Shown: positions 47,450 to 60,300 of the stretch, piece after piece
Position numbering within the stretch: position 1 is the stretch's first letter
Layout of the letters: the number at the start of each line of letters is the position of its first letter
The notes under the pieces: generated by a model
What the model was told of the DNA's origin: nothing
Database searches by the model: none
Seen by the model: the letters and a program-made list of their open reading frames with translations, nothing else
Made by a program: the position numbers and the translations under genes
Assembly (NCBI GenBank): GCA_023079485.1
Contig: CM041108.1
Location: 496,001 to 560,000, forward strand
DNA from: Archilochus colubris
Lineage: Eukaryota > Chordata > Aves > Apodiformes > Trochilidae
Length of the DNA stretch: 64,000 bases
Direction: 5' to 3'

Positions 47450-47802
47450 TTATACTGGCAGATCTTCCTTCCCCTCTCCTGCTGTCCCGTTGGCTCCATT
47501 CAGCCCTGCTGGCTCATTGCCTCCTGCCTCTTCCTCTTCTTCTTCTTCCCCTTTTGGTGTCTCTGCTTCTCTGCCTCCACTCAGGAGGGTGGCACTGGAG
47601 AGGTGGCTGAGGAGCTGGCCCTCCCGGCGAGACTCAGCCAGCTCTTTGGCACAGCACACAGGAGTGTTGGTTTCATAAGTGCTATGGAAGCTGTTATAGT
47701 CAACTTCATAAAAATCCTTCTCCAGGGTGAGCACAGGAGTGAAGCGATGTCCCCACAGCACCTCGGTGTCCATGTAGGAGCTGCGAGCCTGGCAAGTCAT
47801 CC
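47450..47802 (-). CDS. KCNJ5: KCNJ5 last coding exon (residues 315-431)
   Basis: The minus-strand acceptor TTTTTACCCAG precedes GG-ATG-ACT. It encodes [39 protein letters not shown], the [17 protein letters not shown] block and a variable acidic tail with seven Glu, ending EDLPV and TAA (47452-47450). The first part is the conserved Kir3 cytoplasmic domain end; the tail is poorly conserved across vertebrates. Confidence 0.97.
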
Positions 47803-50800
47803 CTGGGTAAAAACAGAGGGATGTTAAATGCAAAGCTTCCTTACGTGCTCACCCAACCACCTCTTTCGGTTAAAAGCACTTTCATGTTATCTCCATACCT
47901 GATTGCTCTGGGACACAGTAAAGGTCTTCTCTTAATAATCCTCACAAAAGCCTCAATCATGCACAAGCTGAGCACCCAAAGGATTCAGCGCCGAATCTTC
48001 CAACTGCTTCCTCAACCTCCTGCTTAAGGCTTTCAAGTCTGGGCCCACTAAGCAGCTCCTCCCTGTCCTCACATTGCTCTGCTGAGGTGTTGCTTGTGTG
48101 GCTGACACTAACAGCACTTCTGGTGAAAGGTGCCAGAACAACACCCAGCCCTGCCCCTGCACCTCAGATCCCGATGCTCACAGCCCTGTGCCCCTTCTCT
48201 CTCCTGCAGCAGAACCAGCAGCTCCCTCCTGCACTGAGCCTGGCACCAAGACTCACAGTCTGAAAGATGCAGGAACCAGGGATTTCTATGGCAAGCTGGC
48301 TCTTAAATTCCTCTGGGTGGGGTTCAATCCAACTGTCTTGGGTTGGCAGAACAAAAACCTACAACATCACAGATTTGAGCTCACAAGCATGCTAAATTCC
48401 ATGTATTAATAGACTGGGGACTGAATCAAGAGTGAGCAATATGAAACTGGTATTTGTCAGGCTGCTCCTCAGCCCCCAGGATCAAAGGGTTTTTAACTTA
48501 CTTTGAAAAAAGTTTAAAGAGAAGCTTTACAAAGCAGGGGTAAACGTTCAGTATTGGCATAATTGCTAACTAATTCTCTTGGCATCACCTGCCATTGTTA
48601 AGGTGCATTACTCTTCCAAATATTTGTCTTCTGTTTATCCTAATTATCTTCTGATTTTGGAATTAATTCTGGTGAAATCTGGAAAACCTGACTTCCCAAT
48701 ATCCTCCCACTGTTCTCTTTGGCAGGGTGAGAGACAGGCCTGACTGGTCCTTGAAAGGGGAAAAAAAAGAGGGACAGTGACACATGGAACACTTTGAGAT
48801 ATTTCCAGTTCCCTTTCAGAGATTGAAAAGCCAATTTTTCCCCTCATTAAGATCTGCAGGAGTATTTGCTTCTGGGCAGGAACAAACACAGTGTTAGTCA
48901 CAGTGCTCAAGCATTCCTGCTTCCTGGACCAGAAGGACCCTGGAAATGCAGAGGCTGTGAGGAAAATTACCCCGAGTGGTTTTGCCTTGCAGAGGGGCTC
49001 TGTTGAGGTACAGTGTATTTTCAGGGAACCATCAGATTTTGGTTGACAAGTAACAAACACTATGGTGACCACTCCTGACTGGAGCCTTCGGGTGACACTA
49101 CCAAGTACACCATCACTCACCCTGCACTCCTCAATCATGGGGGCCAAGTGCTGCATCAAGGTACAACAAAGGTGTCCCCAGGGCCAAGTAGGGGCGGTCC
49201 TTATAAATATGAGGGCTTGAAGTATCCTAAAGCAACTCCTTGTAATAAGGCCTGAAATAGCTCCTTCCCTGGGGGAGTACCTGACAGTGAACCTGAGCTC
49301 CAGAGACACAGTCATAGTTATCTCCTGCTGTAAGTATTCAATTAAGGAAGGAACAATAGAAAGCTTTCAGCAACCAAACACTGCACGCTGCCAGCTTCCT
49401 GCAGTAGCTGCTTTATGCAACCCCAGGGGTACACAGAGCCAGCACAATAAGACAACTTGTAATTGCTCCATAATCCCATTCACATATTCCTTTTTAGCAC
49501 ATGTGCAGTGGTGCTTTAATTGCGTGGGGACATACTGCCTGGCAACTCCTACATCACCCAGTAAACAGCAGCATTGTCTCTGCTTCAAATTCCATAAAGT
49601 GCCTGCTTTGCAAGCTGCCCTGTGCTCTCCAGCCTGGTTAATTAAGGCATCCGTAATGTCCCCAGCTAATTATTGCCTCTGTAACTGCAAAAAGATGACA
49701 GAAGAGGTGTGGACACAATAAACCTTTGGTTTTATTAAGAGCACACGGATGCAGCCGCTCTCCACTGGCACAGAACGTGCACTGTGGTGCCCTCTGTGCT
49801 GTGCAGTTACAGAGAAGTGGGATGTGGGGACTTGGGGATCTCATTTAAATAAGCTTCATGCCCGAAATGTATCTTGATTTCCCCTATGTCAGTCTAAGTA
49901 GATGTGCTTCAAAACTTGCTTTCAAATAAAGTCATTGAGATTTTTATTTTTCAAGTGTATTGTCATTTCTGGATAATAAGGCCATTACAAGTTTAATTTT
50001 CTCCTAAACAATCTGTTTTAAAAACATGTTTAATGTTTAATATATGTTTATTTTTAAAAATAAATATATATTTATATATTTAAAAATATGTTTATATATT
50101 TAAAAATATATAAAATATATATTTTATATATATAAAATATATATATTTATATATATAATATATATATTTATATATAATATTTTATATTTTATATAAAAAT
50201 ATATAAAAATATGTTTATATATTTAAAAATATGTTTATTTTTAATTATGTTTAGTATGTTTAATATAAATTTGTACAATCTGTCAATTGTGAAAAATATG
50301 AAATATGTGAAATCCTTGGCTTGCAAGGGCTAGTTACAGCCTTTTGTCTCTTAATTCAGCAGCTTAAGTTTTCAGTTGCAAACAAAAACTCAATTTTAAT
50401 TGAAACCAGAAAAAAGGTTGGTACAAAGTTATGAGCAGATGCACCAAATTTGCAATAAAACTGGAGCCAGTTCCAGTCGTTTTAGAAAGCTGGAGACCAG
50501 AAGACTGTCTCCTGGTTTCAAGTTCTGCAATAAACATTTCACAGAGTTTTAATGATAATTTCATTATAGCAGAATCCTAAGAAGAGATTGTTGTCTGCTG
50601 GCTGGAGTCCCTACATCACAGGATCAATAACAGAGTTTGTGTATGTTCCTGTTTAAGGCAGCCAGGGATGCCTTCCTGAACAGCTTGCTTCTGGTTTCCA
50701 GTAGATGAAAAGATGCAAAATATATTGCTCTGTGCATTAAGTCAGGTGTTTCATTACATTTGAGAACAGAGAGAGTCACTGAGGAAAGGCTGGTGTGTAA

Positions 50801-53800
50801 AATACCTGTCAGGAAACTCTACCAATGAGGCACTTTTCTGTCATCACAATCGACTGGGATCAAGCAGCTTGCATTTTATCAAAGACAAAGGAATGGTAAT
50901 AGGTGCTGACAAAAAGCAGTTCTTTGGAGGCTTGCTCAGGAGGAGCCTGGCCTCTCTGCAGTGCACTCAATGGGAGCTGCAGAGCTCAGAAGGTTTCAGT
51001 GCTGGCAGTGCCACTCATTATGCAACTGGAGCAGCCCCTGCCACACTGCCAGGAGCCCCGGTGACTGCTCCTCATTTCCAGCTCTCCTGTACCCTTAGGT
51101 TACCAGTTACAATCAAACTTCATTATCACAGCCCAAACCTCACTGCTTTTGCAGCTCTTTGGTTAGCCAGAGATGAACCAGCCACCTCTCTCCAGCAGGA
51201 GGATGTTTTTCACCAAGCACAGAGTCACAGCCAGCCCTGTACCAGGAGCACAGAGCATGATCCTCTAACCCCAGAAACTGCCACGGGCTTCACATCACAT
51301 CACCACCACGGCCCAATCTTTCAGTACTGCTGCATGGCCTGGACTTTCTCAGTGGGCAGAGATATCCCAACCCCTGGGGCTGTCAAGACAACATTTTTCA
51401 TCAGCCTAAAATTAACTCTCCTCATTTAAATGCCACAGAGCTCAGTGATTATCTGCTGGCAAAATGTCATGTGGATGCTGACTCTGTGTTAGCCATATTT
51501 GCTAGGCTCTTGCTGCAGTTCAGACACAGCTATTGCTGGAAGTGATTTCATTCCTCTGCCCTTGTTTTCATGCACTGGTGTACGCAGGGTGACTTTTCCC
51601 CTTGGACTGGATGCACATAAAATTGCATCACACACACTCTGCTCCTTCAGTTGCCCCCCACTTAGGCTGTTAGAGCCAGGGGACACAGAGGTTTAGTGAC
51701 ACTGATGGAAGTTAGGAAGGTAAGGAGGAGTTATGAAAATTTTACCCTCTCTCACTCTAATTAAGCAATACATGTCTTTAGATTGGCAGCAGCATTTGGA
51801 GACTTCCAAGATTTATTAGTCCCTTTGCGTTAATTAGAGCAAAGAACACTGTAACCTCGAAAAAGTCAATATTGTTCCAACTTGAAAAGGAACATCAGAA
51901 AGTAGGAGCATGGTCCTCCAATTATTTGTGCTTGTCTCCTTTAGAGAACAACATGTCTGGGCTTGATTCACTTTGATTTTTGTGCTAGAGGAGAGTAATA
52001 GGATTTTAATTTATCTGAACGCTCTCCTGGCATTCAAAAGCTTGCAGGCACTGGAAACAGGGGGAAAAAAAACAAGAAAAAATGAAAGAAAACCTTATGA
52101 AGTAAAGATTTGGGATTCAACTGTCATGTCTCTACCGGGCAGGACCTGCGCACCAAGTTCATGCCATGTAACTTTAGGCCCCTCACAGAGGTATTTATAG
52201 TGACTGCAGAGGCACCTAAGCTGAGGAGCTTGCCAACCTCCACCTCTGGAGGGCAATTCAGCTCCTGAAAGGAATGACTTGAGACGGCTCTCTCTTCCCT
52301 CTAATTATATAAGCAGTTTCTGTAACAGTTCTGCAAGGGCCTTCTTGCAGAAAACTTATTTATATGCAAAATGCAAAACAAACAAGACAACCCAAACCAG
52401 AGAATGAATGCATGAAAACTCCAGTTAGTAATTTCACCCTTCCTTTGTTCCCCCATGAAAATCATTCTTAACTTCTATTTTACCCTATATTTACAGCCTG
52501 GAAATTGTACTATGTCCTCTGTAATGGTGGCTCAATTATCTTTTCTGTTCCAGCAGCCTTGCTTTATACCCTCTGTTCAGTTCAGGATCAGGAAGGTAAA
52601 GGTAAGAGGTTTGGCCAACAACAGCCTAGACCTCTTCTGTCAACAGCTCTGATTTTTAGGTGCCATGGTAGGAAACAGAAAGGCAGTGAAAGGGAATATA
52701 TATTCACTTTGCAAACAGGTTTTCCACCTTCACTTTTTTCCCTTTTATTGCAAGTCAGATGTGGGCCAGCTGATCTTGACAAGTGTCCCTTTCAGATAAG
52801 GCAAAAGAGAATTAATTCCCTAAAGTAATCTGTGAGAGCCATGCATTAAGGCAGCCCTGGGAGTGATGCTGCTGCTTTCAAGACGCTCACGAGGCAGCAC
52901 GGAAGTCAGAACACTTGTCATCTATATTGATTTTGTCTTTAAAGTGATCATTTCACTCACATCACAACAGATCTGCCTGGAAACTTAAGACTCCCTTTGG
53001 TGTTTATTAACCTCTCCTGCAGCCACATCCTAAGACACTGCTTGGGAAGCTCCGTGTGGGGGGCTGCAGGGTGAGGACCACTGGGGGCCTGAGAGCTCTC
53101 ACTGGAGGCAGAGAATTGGTGGTTTGTGGGGTTTTCCCAGCAAAAGAAACCCAGTGCATTTTAGGCTAGCTAGTAAACTTCTTGTGTGTTGCTGTCCATG
53201 TATCTTGTTATTTACCCTTTCTAAAAGCAAGTCAACTTGAAAACAAAAACATGGTTTTAAACCACAATGTTTCACTTTGTAAAACAAACAACTTGAAGTG
53301 TTTAGGAAATTCAATTCAGCTAGAAAGCAAAACCATTGTTTTCAGCCACAGTGTTTCCTTTTGCAAAAACAATCCAGTGTTTCAGCTCTGCTGAATTTAT
53401 TCTACACTTTTCATTTGTAACTATTTACCTTCTTTGCTTTCCATCGGATCAGGATTAAACTTAAATGTCAGTAGGAAGAGTCACTTGTTTGAGAGAAGAC
53501 AACATATTACATCTGTACTGTCTGTGTAGCTGGTTAAAGCTATTGGAAATACAGAATTGCTGTCCCCAATCTTTCAGTGAAAACCACACCTTGTCAGGCA
53601 AGACCTTTAACTTTCTTTAGTCATTTGTACTCTGACAATGGTCATTTTGACCTGCTTTCAAAATACCTTACAGAAAAATACAGCTGTCTGTTCCCTGCCA
53701 TGCAGGATGCATGCATGGTCTGTAAAGATGGAATAATTTTCCATTTATTTTTTCTCCTTCCAACAAGCACAGAGCTGCAGCACCTCTGAGGCAGCAGGCA

Positions 53801-56800
53801 GGACGTGCTGGCCTCTTGTGCACCCCGAGCAGGGCTCTGGACTCAGACCAGCTCTCCCTCTCATGCTGTGCTGGTTGTTCCAAATTTTTCATAGGGGTTA
53901 CTAAGGGAACAAATGGTCTGCTACATTTTTATCCTGCCCTGAACCTAACCAGGTTGAAGCGGTGTCATGATTTAATAGAAGTCAGACTGGAAATAAATTA
54001 CACCATTCCCATAAGCAGATGGGGCTGGAACAATATGTTAGGAAGGAAAGAACATAAAGAATTTGCTTGGAGCAAATTTTAAGATATGGAGGTAGGGATT
54101 AACTTGCCCCGAACTGTTTTATCAATATTAGAAAGTGTGAGGACAAAGCAGAAAGCACAGACACTGCTCCTGCAAGGCACTCACTGTGGCAAAATACCAC
54201 CCTCCCAGATACCATATGTCATTCAGAAAAGCATCTCAGCCTCCAAATCATCTAACAGCATCATCTGAGCTCCACTCTGTTCTAAGTTAAATGCAAACTG
54301 CCTCTTCCAGCTTCAGTTTTGGAATTAGACAACCTGTTTTCCAAGACCAGGATAATTAATTTCCACAGATGTATGCTCCTTAATGTCATTACACGCTGGT
54401 CTGTGCAATCCCTCAGGGAAAGGAGCCCATTTGTAAAGCAATATTATTCCCATGCCATGCTTTTAATTTTGGGGTTGGTATTGGTAATGATTTCCTCTCA
54501 TCCATCTAGCAGGGGCTGAGCTTTGTAAGAGGAAGGCAGTGCAGTGGGTGTTCAAACAGAACATGGCAGTGTCACTGTGTGATGAGGAAACAGGCTTTGG
54601 ACAACCAAGGAACTGCTTTTCGTGCTCAGATGAGGAGGTTCTAGTATCTAGTAAATGTTTAGGCTACAAAATAAGCTGCCATCCATTACAAATCATTGCC
54701 TTTGATAGCCTTTTCCACCCACTCCTTCCTTTTGCCACAGCTCTCTGATTGCTGAGAAAGAATATTTGCCAAATGGATTCCACTTCTACAGTTCAGTTCT
54801 CCAAGCTAGGTAGGGTGCAGGCTGACATAACCTCCCAGCAGCTCTGTTTGGAAAAATCTGCTATTGCTGACTGGTGACTAACAGGAGGTGCTGGAAAACT
54901 GAATTACCTCTCTGAAGAGTGGGCTTAAGAGCTAAGGGCTGGGATGCAGGAATTTCAGACTAATTCCCCTTCCATGTGGATGCTGGCAGACTAACAAGGG
55001 CAGATGTCAAGAAGAGGAGAATATTAATAGTAGGCAAGGGCCAGAATCTATGAGAGAGTGCTGATACCACTGAGTAGTCACCACGCCAAAAACCCTCACT
55101 GGTGTTCCAGAGAGAACTTGCACCTCATCAAGATGGGAAAAAACCCCAAACACCACCAAAAGGAAAAAACTTGAGTTCTTACAGTGATGTCTCATAACTA
55201 AAATCCTTAAGGAAAAAAGGGCAAAACTACTTATAAAAGCCTTTTTGCATCTCTCATCTCTAGATAACAATTCTTTCCACAGTGCTGCCTGTAACCCTGT
55301 TCCCTGTAAAGGCCCTGACTTGACCAAGGCATGCTGCCAACTCCAGATTCCAAGAGCCTGCCTGAAGGGAGCATCAGCATCTCAGGGTGCTTAAGCACAC
55401 TTGTTGTGCTCAGAGCACAGCAGACAGAGCCTGCCAGCTCCTCCTTCAAAGCCTAAAAGAAATGAATTAGTTGCATGTGGTGAAATGACTCCGTGGTACT
55501 GTGTCTCTTTGGTGATTAGAGTAACAGCTCCTCCTCACAGCATTCCACCTGTGGGAAGGAGCCTGGAGGCCTCTGTGGCAAACCATCCTCCCAGCTGGAG
55601 AGGCACACTGCCAGCTCCCTTGGAAAGCTGAGGCACACAACTTTTCCAGATCTGTTATATATGGAATAGGCTTCTTTCATGGCCTGGCACAAATACACCA
55701 ATAGGAGGAACCTAGGAATCAGCTGAGTAGATCTCCTACTCTACCCATTACACACAATTGGTTCACACTGTTTAACAGCTGCTGGCTTCCAAGAGTCACA
55801 AATCCAGTTTCTGTATTTTTCCTCCTTGAGCTCCTTTTGAAAATGCATGTCCTGCATCATGTGCAAGTCATTCAGTTCCAGCACGTGCTGTTTTATGGGA
55901 TATAGTTATACTTGGGCACTTCATAGTCTCCATTAAAAAGCAGCACTATAGCAATACCTCAATCAGCACAGTTACAGCCAATTTTTAATACAGAGGAGAA
56001 ATGGAAAAAGATTTGCATCATCAATTTTGATCACAGAGGAGAGATTTCATTAATTCTTTGAGCCCATCCTTTTTTACCATGGATCAAATCTGAGTCACTA
56101 TGGATAGCTTCTTGTCTAGCCCCTTTCTTTGAATCCTGGACTTACAAGAAGCTTGTGCAACACTCCAACATGAGCCAAACAACCCAGCTTTTAGTTTCTG
56201 CCTATCTCAGACCACAACACATCACCTGAATCACACACAAGAGAAGGACAAATCCCACCATGTTCTCAGTCCACGTGACACTGACATTAAAACCCTGCCC
56301 AACAGTAAAATCGATGCCAAAGTGCCCTCCATTTTTCCCCTTCCCCCCTCAAAATTGTGCAGCTTTTTGCTAAGTCCTTACCTGTTGCTTCCACCATTCC
56401 TTCCAGGATGACCACAATTTCAAACTCCTCCTTCTCCAGCTGGGTGCGGGACATCTCCCAGAAGGGGCTTTTCTCATTGATTTCATGTGAGATGATAAGA
56501 GGTGACACCAGGAACAATCTGTCATCTCCAGTGTCAAATCCCACGTTGATGTCTGTTTGGTTCAAAGGGATAAACTCTCCTTCTTTGGTCTGTTTGGACT
56601 TAATCAGTTTGGCTCTAATGGAAGCCTCGACAATGTGGGAATTGCGGAGGTCTCCCACACGGAACATGAGACAGAGCTTCTCATCCCTCATGGAAATCAC
56701 TGCGTTGTTAGAAAACATGAGGGTTTCAGCCCTCTTCTTTGGTTGGCTGATCTTGACAAACATGCATCCCACCATGAAGGCATTCACAATGGAGCCCAGG

Positions 56801-57324
56801 ATAGCCTGGATCAGGAGCAGGATGATGCCTTCCGGGCACTTCTCCGTTATGACCCTGTAGCCATACCCAATCGTTGTCTCGGTCTCGATAGAAAACAGAA
56901 ATGCAGAAACAAATCCACTGAGATTTTCAACACAGGGGATCCAGTTCTCGTCTTCAAGGTGGTCCAGGTCTCCCCGGATATAGGCAATGAGCCACCATAT
57001 GAACCCAAAAAACAACCAAGTGATGGTATAGACCATAGTGAAGACAAGAAGATTAAAACGCCACTTGAGGTCCACCAGTGTGGTGAAGAGGTCACTGAGG
57101 TACCTGTAGGTCTCCTGGACGTTGCCGTGGTGCACGTTGCACTTGCCACTTTTCTCCATGTACCTCTGGCGTGGCTTCTTACCCCCTTCTGCTGAGATGA
57201 GGCGGGTCCTGTCAGTGGCAATGGGGACATCATCCCGAGCCTGCTTGGGAATCTTCTTAGGCTCTCGGGATGTAACTCCGATGTCCATGTCCTGGTTCAT
57301 GAAGATCCGAGAATCTCCGGCCAT
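47450..57324 (-). CDS. KCNJ5: KCNJ5 G-protein-activated inward rectifier K+ channel 4 (GIRK4/Kir3.4), complete CDS, two coding exons
   Basis: Exons 57324-56382 and 47802-47450 join in phase 1 to give 431 residues (human 419). Residues 1-90 are the cytoplasmic N-terminus; TM1 is about 91-113; the pore helix and filter TIGYG lie at 151-155; TM2 is about 165-190; the rest is the Gbeta-gamma/PIP2-binding cytoplasmic domain. Visible key residues are Ser145 in the pore helix (GIRK4-specific), Asn181 (rectification site), Asp225 (sodium-binding Asp in GIRK4) and the extracellular Cys131/Cys163 pair. The ATG chosen (MAGDSR) sits 7 bases after a splice acceptor. The channel forms heterotetramers with GIRK1 and carries atrial IKACh and neuronal GIRK current. 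The C-terminal tail is acidic with seven consecutive Glu and diverges from mammals. All expected Kir features are intact. Confidence 0.98.
50023..50272. repeat. AT-rich palindromic low-complexity tract
   Basis: About 250 bases almost entirely of A and T, built from TATATA, TTTAAAAATATGTTTATA and ATAAATATATATTTAT variants in both orientations. The unit TTTATATATTTAAAAATATG occurs several times. It can form hairpins or cruciforms and is likely unstable; an expanded AT microsatellite or remnant of a TA-rich satellite. Confidence 0.9.
53233..53391. repeat. imperfect 84-base tandem duplication in KCNJ5 intron
   Basis: The first copy starts at 53233 and the second at 53317, exactly 84 bases apart. 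Both share the order GAAA-CAAAA-CCA/CAT-TGTTT(T)-AGCCACA-GTGTTTC-TTTTG-AAAACAA. In one + strand frame the copies read [19 protein letters not shown] and [19 protein letters not shown], but this 70-codon frame has no other sign of being a gene. Confidence 0.65.
56382..57324 (-). CDS. KCNJ5: KCNJ5 first coding exon (residues 1-315)
   Basis: On the minus strand a CTCCCACAG acceptor precedes the exon at 57331, leaving 7 untranslated bases before ATG. The exon carries both membrane segments, the pore and most of the cytoplasmic domain, and ends with VEATG one base into the Gly codon, followed by donor GTAAGG. The open frame extending past the donor to 56287 is read-through. Identity to vertebrate Kir3.4 is near-complete from [20 protein letters not shown] onward. 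Confidence 0.98.
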
Positions 57325-57331
57325 GGCTGGG

Positions 57332-60300
57332 CTGTGGGAGGACAAAGAAATAAAGCTTGAGACAGGAGGAAAAAAAATGCTGAGGCAGAAGCCATTTTAT
57401 TTTATGAACCATTTTGACAGAGCAGAACACAAACACTGACAAACCTTGCCCCATGCTGGTACAGGGCCAGATGCAGGCTGATTCTACATCAGGAAAGCTT
57501 TCTGCTAGGACCATGCCTTTCCTCCAGGCATTGTTTTGGGAAATGCTTTGAAAGGCTTCAGTGCTTCTCTCACAAAAGCCACTTGCTAAATATAATGTTG
57601 CATTGAACTGGATGTTAAATCCTGATTCATAAGATACAGTCTCTTCAAGCATGAACCAGCTGCCAGTGACTTTGCTTAATGCACTGCTGGAACCTTAGAA
57701 AACACAGTGATGAGCACAGTTAGGGAGTCATGAGATAAGGAAGCCTTGTTATGTTTTTTTGGTTTTGTTGATTTTTTTTGGTCCTCAGATTTTTCTCTAT
57801 CTAAAGTTTGCTTGAGCTCACAACTAGAAATAAAATACATCAACATAGAGGGAGTGGAAGGTTTTGGTGCCTCAGGGTTTGGGTGCATACCAAGAGAAAC
57901 CTTAGAAATTAATAGAAAACACTGAGCACTGCTGGGTACCTAAATCTCTCAAAGGTCTAAATAATGCATGAAGGTTTCCCTTACGTTCAGCAGAGAAAGC
58001 ACCACCAGGGATAATTCAGATTCCAAGTGTGCTGAATCACCTTCTGGATGCACTCACCACCTCAAGAAATTTTTCTGGGAACCTGGGCTCCAAATATGAA
58101 ATAGACTTTTAATTTAACACCTTGAATTGTGTGTCTGAAGCTGTGATGAATCCAGGCCTACTGTTTATCAGGAATCAGAACCCACCCCTCTACTTCACCT
58201 GACATTAGAACATCTGACATTAGACATCATTCATTAGACAAAACCACCAGAGACAGTTAGAAAGGTAGCAGCTATTGAAAAGCCCACTGGTGACATGCAA
58301 AACTATGCTTAACAAGATACAAATAAATAACACAAAATGATGGCTGAAATGATTTTTTGCAGGTTATAATGTAACATCCTGTTTACCCAGATGATTACAT
58401 ACCCCTTTAAAAAAAAACAGCAAGTGCTCTTTTGAAAAATGAGACACTGAATGCAGGGCACAGACAAAACCTCTGTGAAAAACTACCTAAGAAGCCTTAG
58501 GGATATCAAAGATAGAGTAACAATATTCTCTATGGCGTTCATTCTCTGCATTGTCCTCTGCAAATCCTATTAAAACCTAACTAAATCTATTACTGCTCCC
58601 TCTATCTTTAATCTTCTTATGCGTCTGTGAATGAGAAAAGGTGTAGAGATACAATTAAGAGTGTCTTGGGGAAGACAATTTTAAGATTGAGCAAAGTAGC
58701 TTCATCTTTTTGGTATTAAAAAGCAGAAAGGGTGGGCGGAAAGGAAGCAGAGGCAGGATGAATAAATGAAGCAACAAATTTCCACTTCCATTTTGCTGCA
58801 GCCAAGTCTGGTTAACAGCAAAAAATTACTCTTAGCCCTTGTACAAGTCACCATAAATCATTACTCTCCAGCAAAGCAGCCAGAGCCTGTTGCTGGAACC
58901 ATACCCGCTGGCTCTGTTCACCAGGGAGCCCGGCCATCTGTCCACAGCACTGGGCTGGCAAATTTGCCTGATTTGAAGGTTTTGGCCAAGGGCTGAGCCA
59001 GTGCAGCCCCAGGAATGGGTAAATAACAGGAATTCATTGTGCTGGGATGTTAAGCCCCACTGCAGATGATCCTGGCCATGGGACAAATAACCCCAGCACT
59101 GTGCTGTTCCCTTCCTCAAGCAGCAACATCAAAGGTTTGGGCAGAATACGAACCAGCACCTCTAATTCTTTCAGTTCTAACTGCAGGACTCCTGAGACCT
59201 GCCCCATGGCATATTTAGATATATGTTCAGTCATTTTTACACTATTAGTTGCAAATTCAAATCTCCTGGGCCACTGGTCTGGCTCTCTGCTGCCTTATGG
59301 TCCATGTCTGTTCTCATGGGGGCAGTGCCTGCAAGATGCTGTCAAATTGTAAGGTACATTTTTACTGTCTCTTGGCAAGGTGAGAAATAACATGGGCAGT
59401 GCAAGTCAGAATTATCACACTTTTTTCTCCTCTCTTTAGTAGGGAAAGAAGACTTCCATCCACTGACTTAAGGAGAATTAGATATGGAGAAGAACCTCTA
59501 CATCTTCCTATTGAATGACTTTTGATCTTTGCTTGCATTGTTTTGTTGGTCTAAAATTACACCATTTGAACTAAAAAGGTTTTGAACAATCTTAGTGTAG
59601 AAAGGTAAAACCAGGCAAGTGCTACATGTTTGCAACTTAAAAAGAATTATTTTAAAAGATAATTTTGTTATAAAAGTTACATTGGAAGCTGTTTCACTTA
59701 TACTGTCACTATGTAAAAGAGAACAATCAATTTCAAGACCAAAGAGACCACAAGGATCTTGAAACATATTAAAAAGAGCAGAATAGAATAAAAACAATCA
59801 AAAAGCCTAAATCCCTGGAAATATCACTCTGGTAGAGCAGCCCATTAATGAAAGTATAGGGAAACCTGCTTTAATTTAAACACTCCAGGGACTGGCAACA
59901 TCACTTTCCTAATGCTACTGATCTTTAACAATAGGTCAAGAGAAATATTTCTGGAAACCTTCAGAACACCTTACAAGTCGTCCAGTAAAGCAGAGAAATT
60001 CCTGCTGTATATGAACTTTCCTGAGAGCCTCAATGGCATTAAAATTTCTGTGAATATTTAATCCTAAATTTGTCCACTGTACTATAAGCATAACCTCAGT
60101 ACGTGGTTATTGAAAATACTTAAGCAGATGAATCTCTGCATTAGGCTCTTGAAAAGGAATAATTTTGGTAGCAGCTGTAGCACAGGTTTGGATGTCTGAA
60201 GATTAGTCAGCGTTCTTTTCAAAATAGTTTCTGTATATTTTTCTCTCAATCTGAGCAAATCACTGCTTTCCCTCTGCCTTAATTGCCCAACTGTAAAATC

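Larger units (their letters stand above)
47803..56381 (-). other. KCNJ5: KCNJ5 intron between coding exons (8.6 kb)
   Basis: GT-AG intron on the minus strand. It contains the AT-rich palindromic tract near 50.1 kb and the 84-base duplication at 53.2 kb. Open frames of up to 223 residues (49315-48644, minus) show no recognised domain, and no nested gene is supported. Confidence 0.85.

Noticed and set aside
50869..51429. 186-residue open frame on the plus strand in the KCNJ5 intron
   Set aside because: No recognised domain, antisense to the host gene, and composition typical of random intronic DNA.
56557..57195. 212-residue plus-strand open frame
   Set aside because: Antisense shadow of the highly conserved KCNJ5 exon.
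57325..57345. Extending the KCNJ5 start upstream to give [13 protein letters not shown]
   Set aside because: The upstream codon is TTG, and it lies before the splice acceptor at 57332-57333. The ATG of MAGDSR matches the family start.
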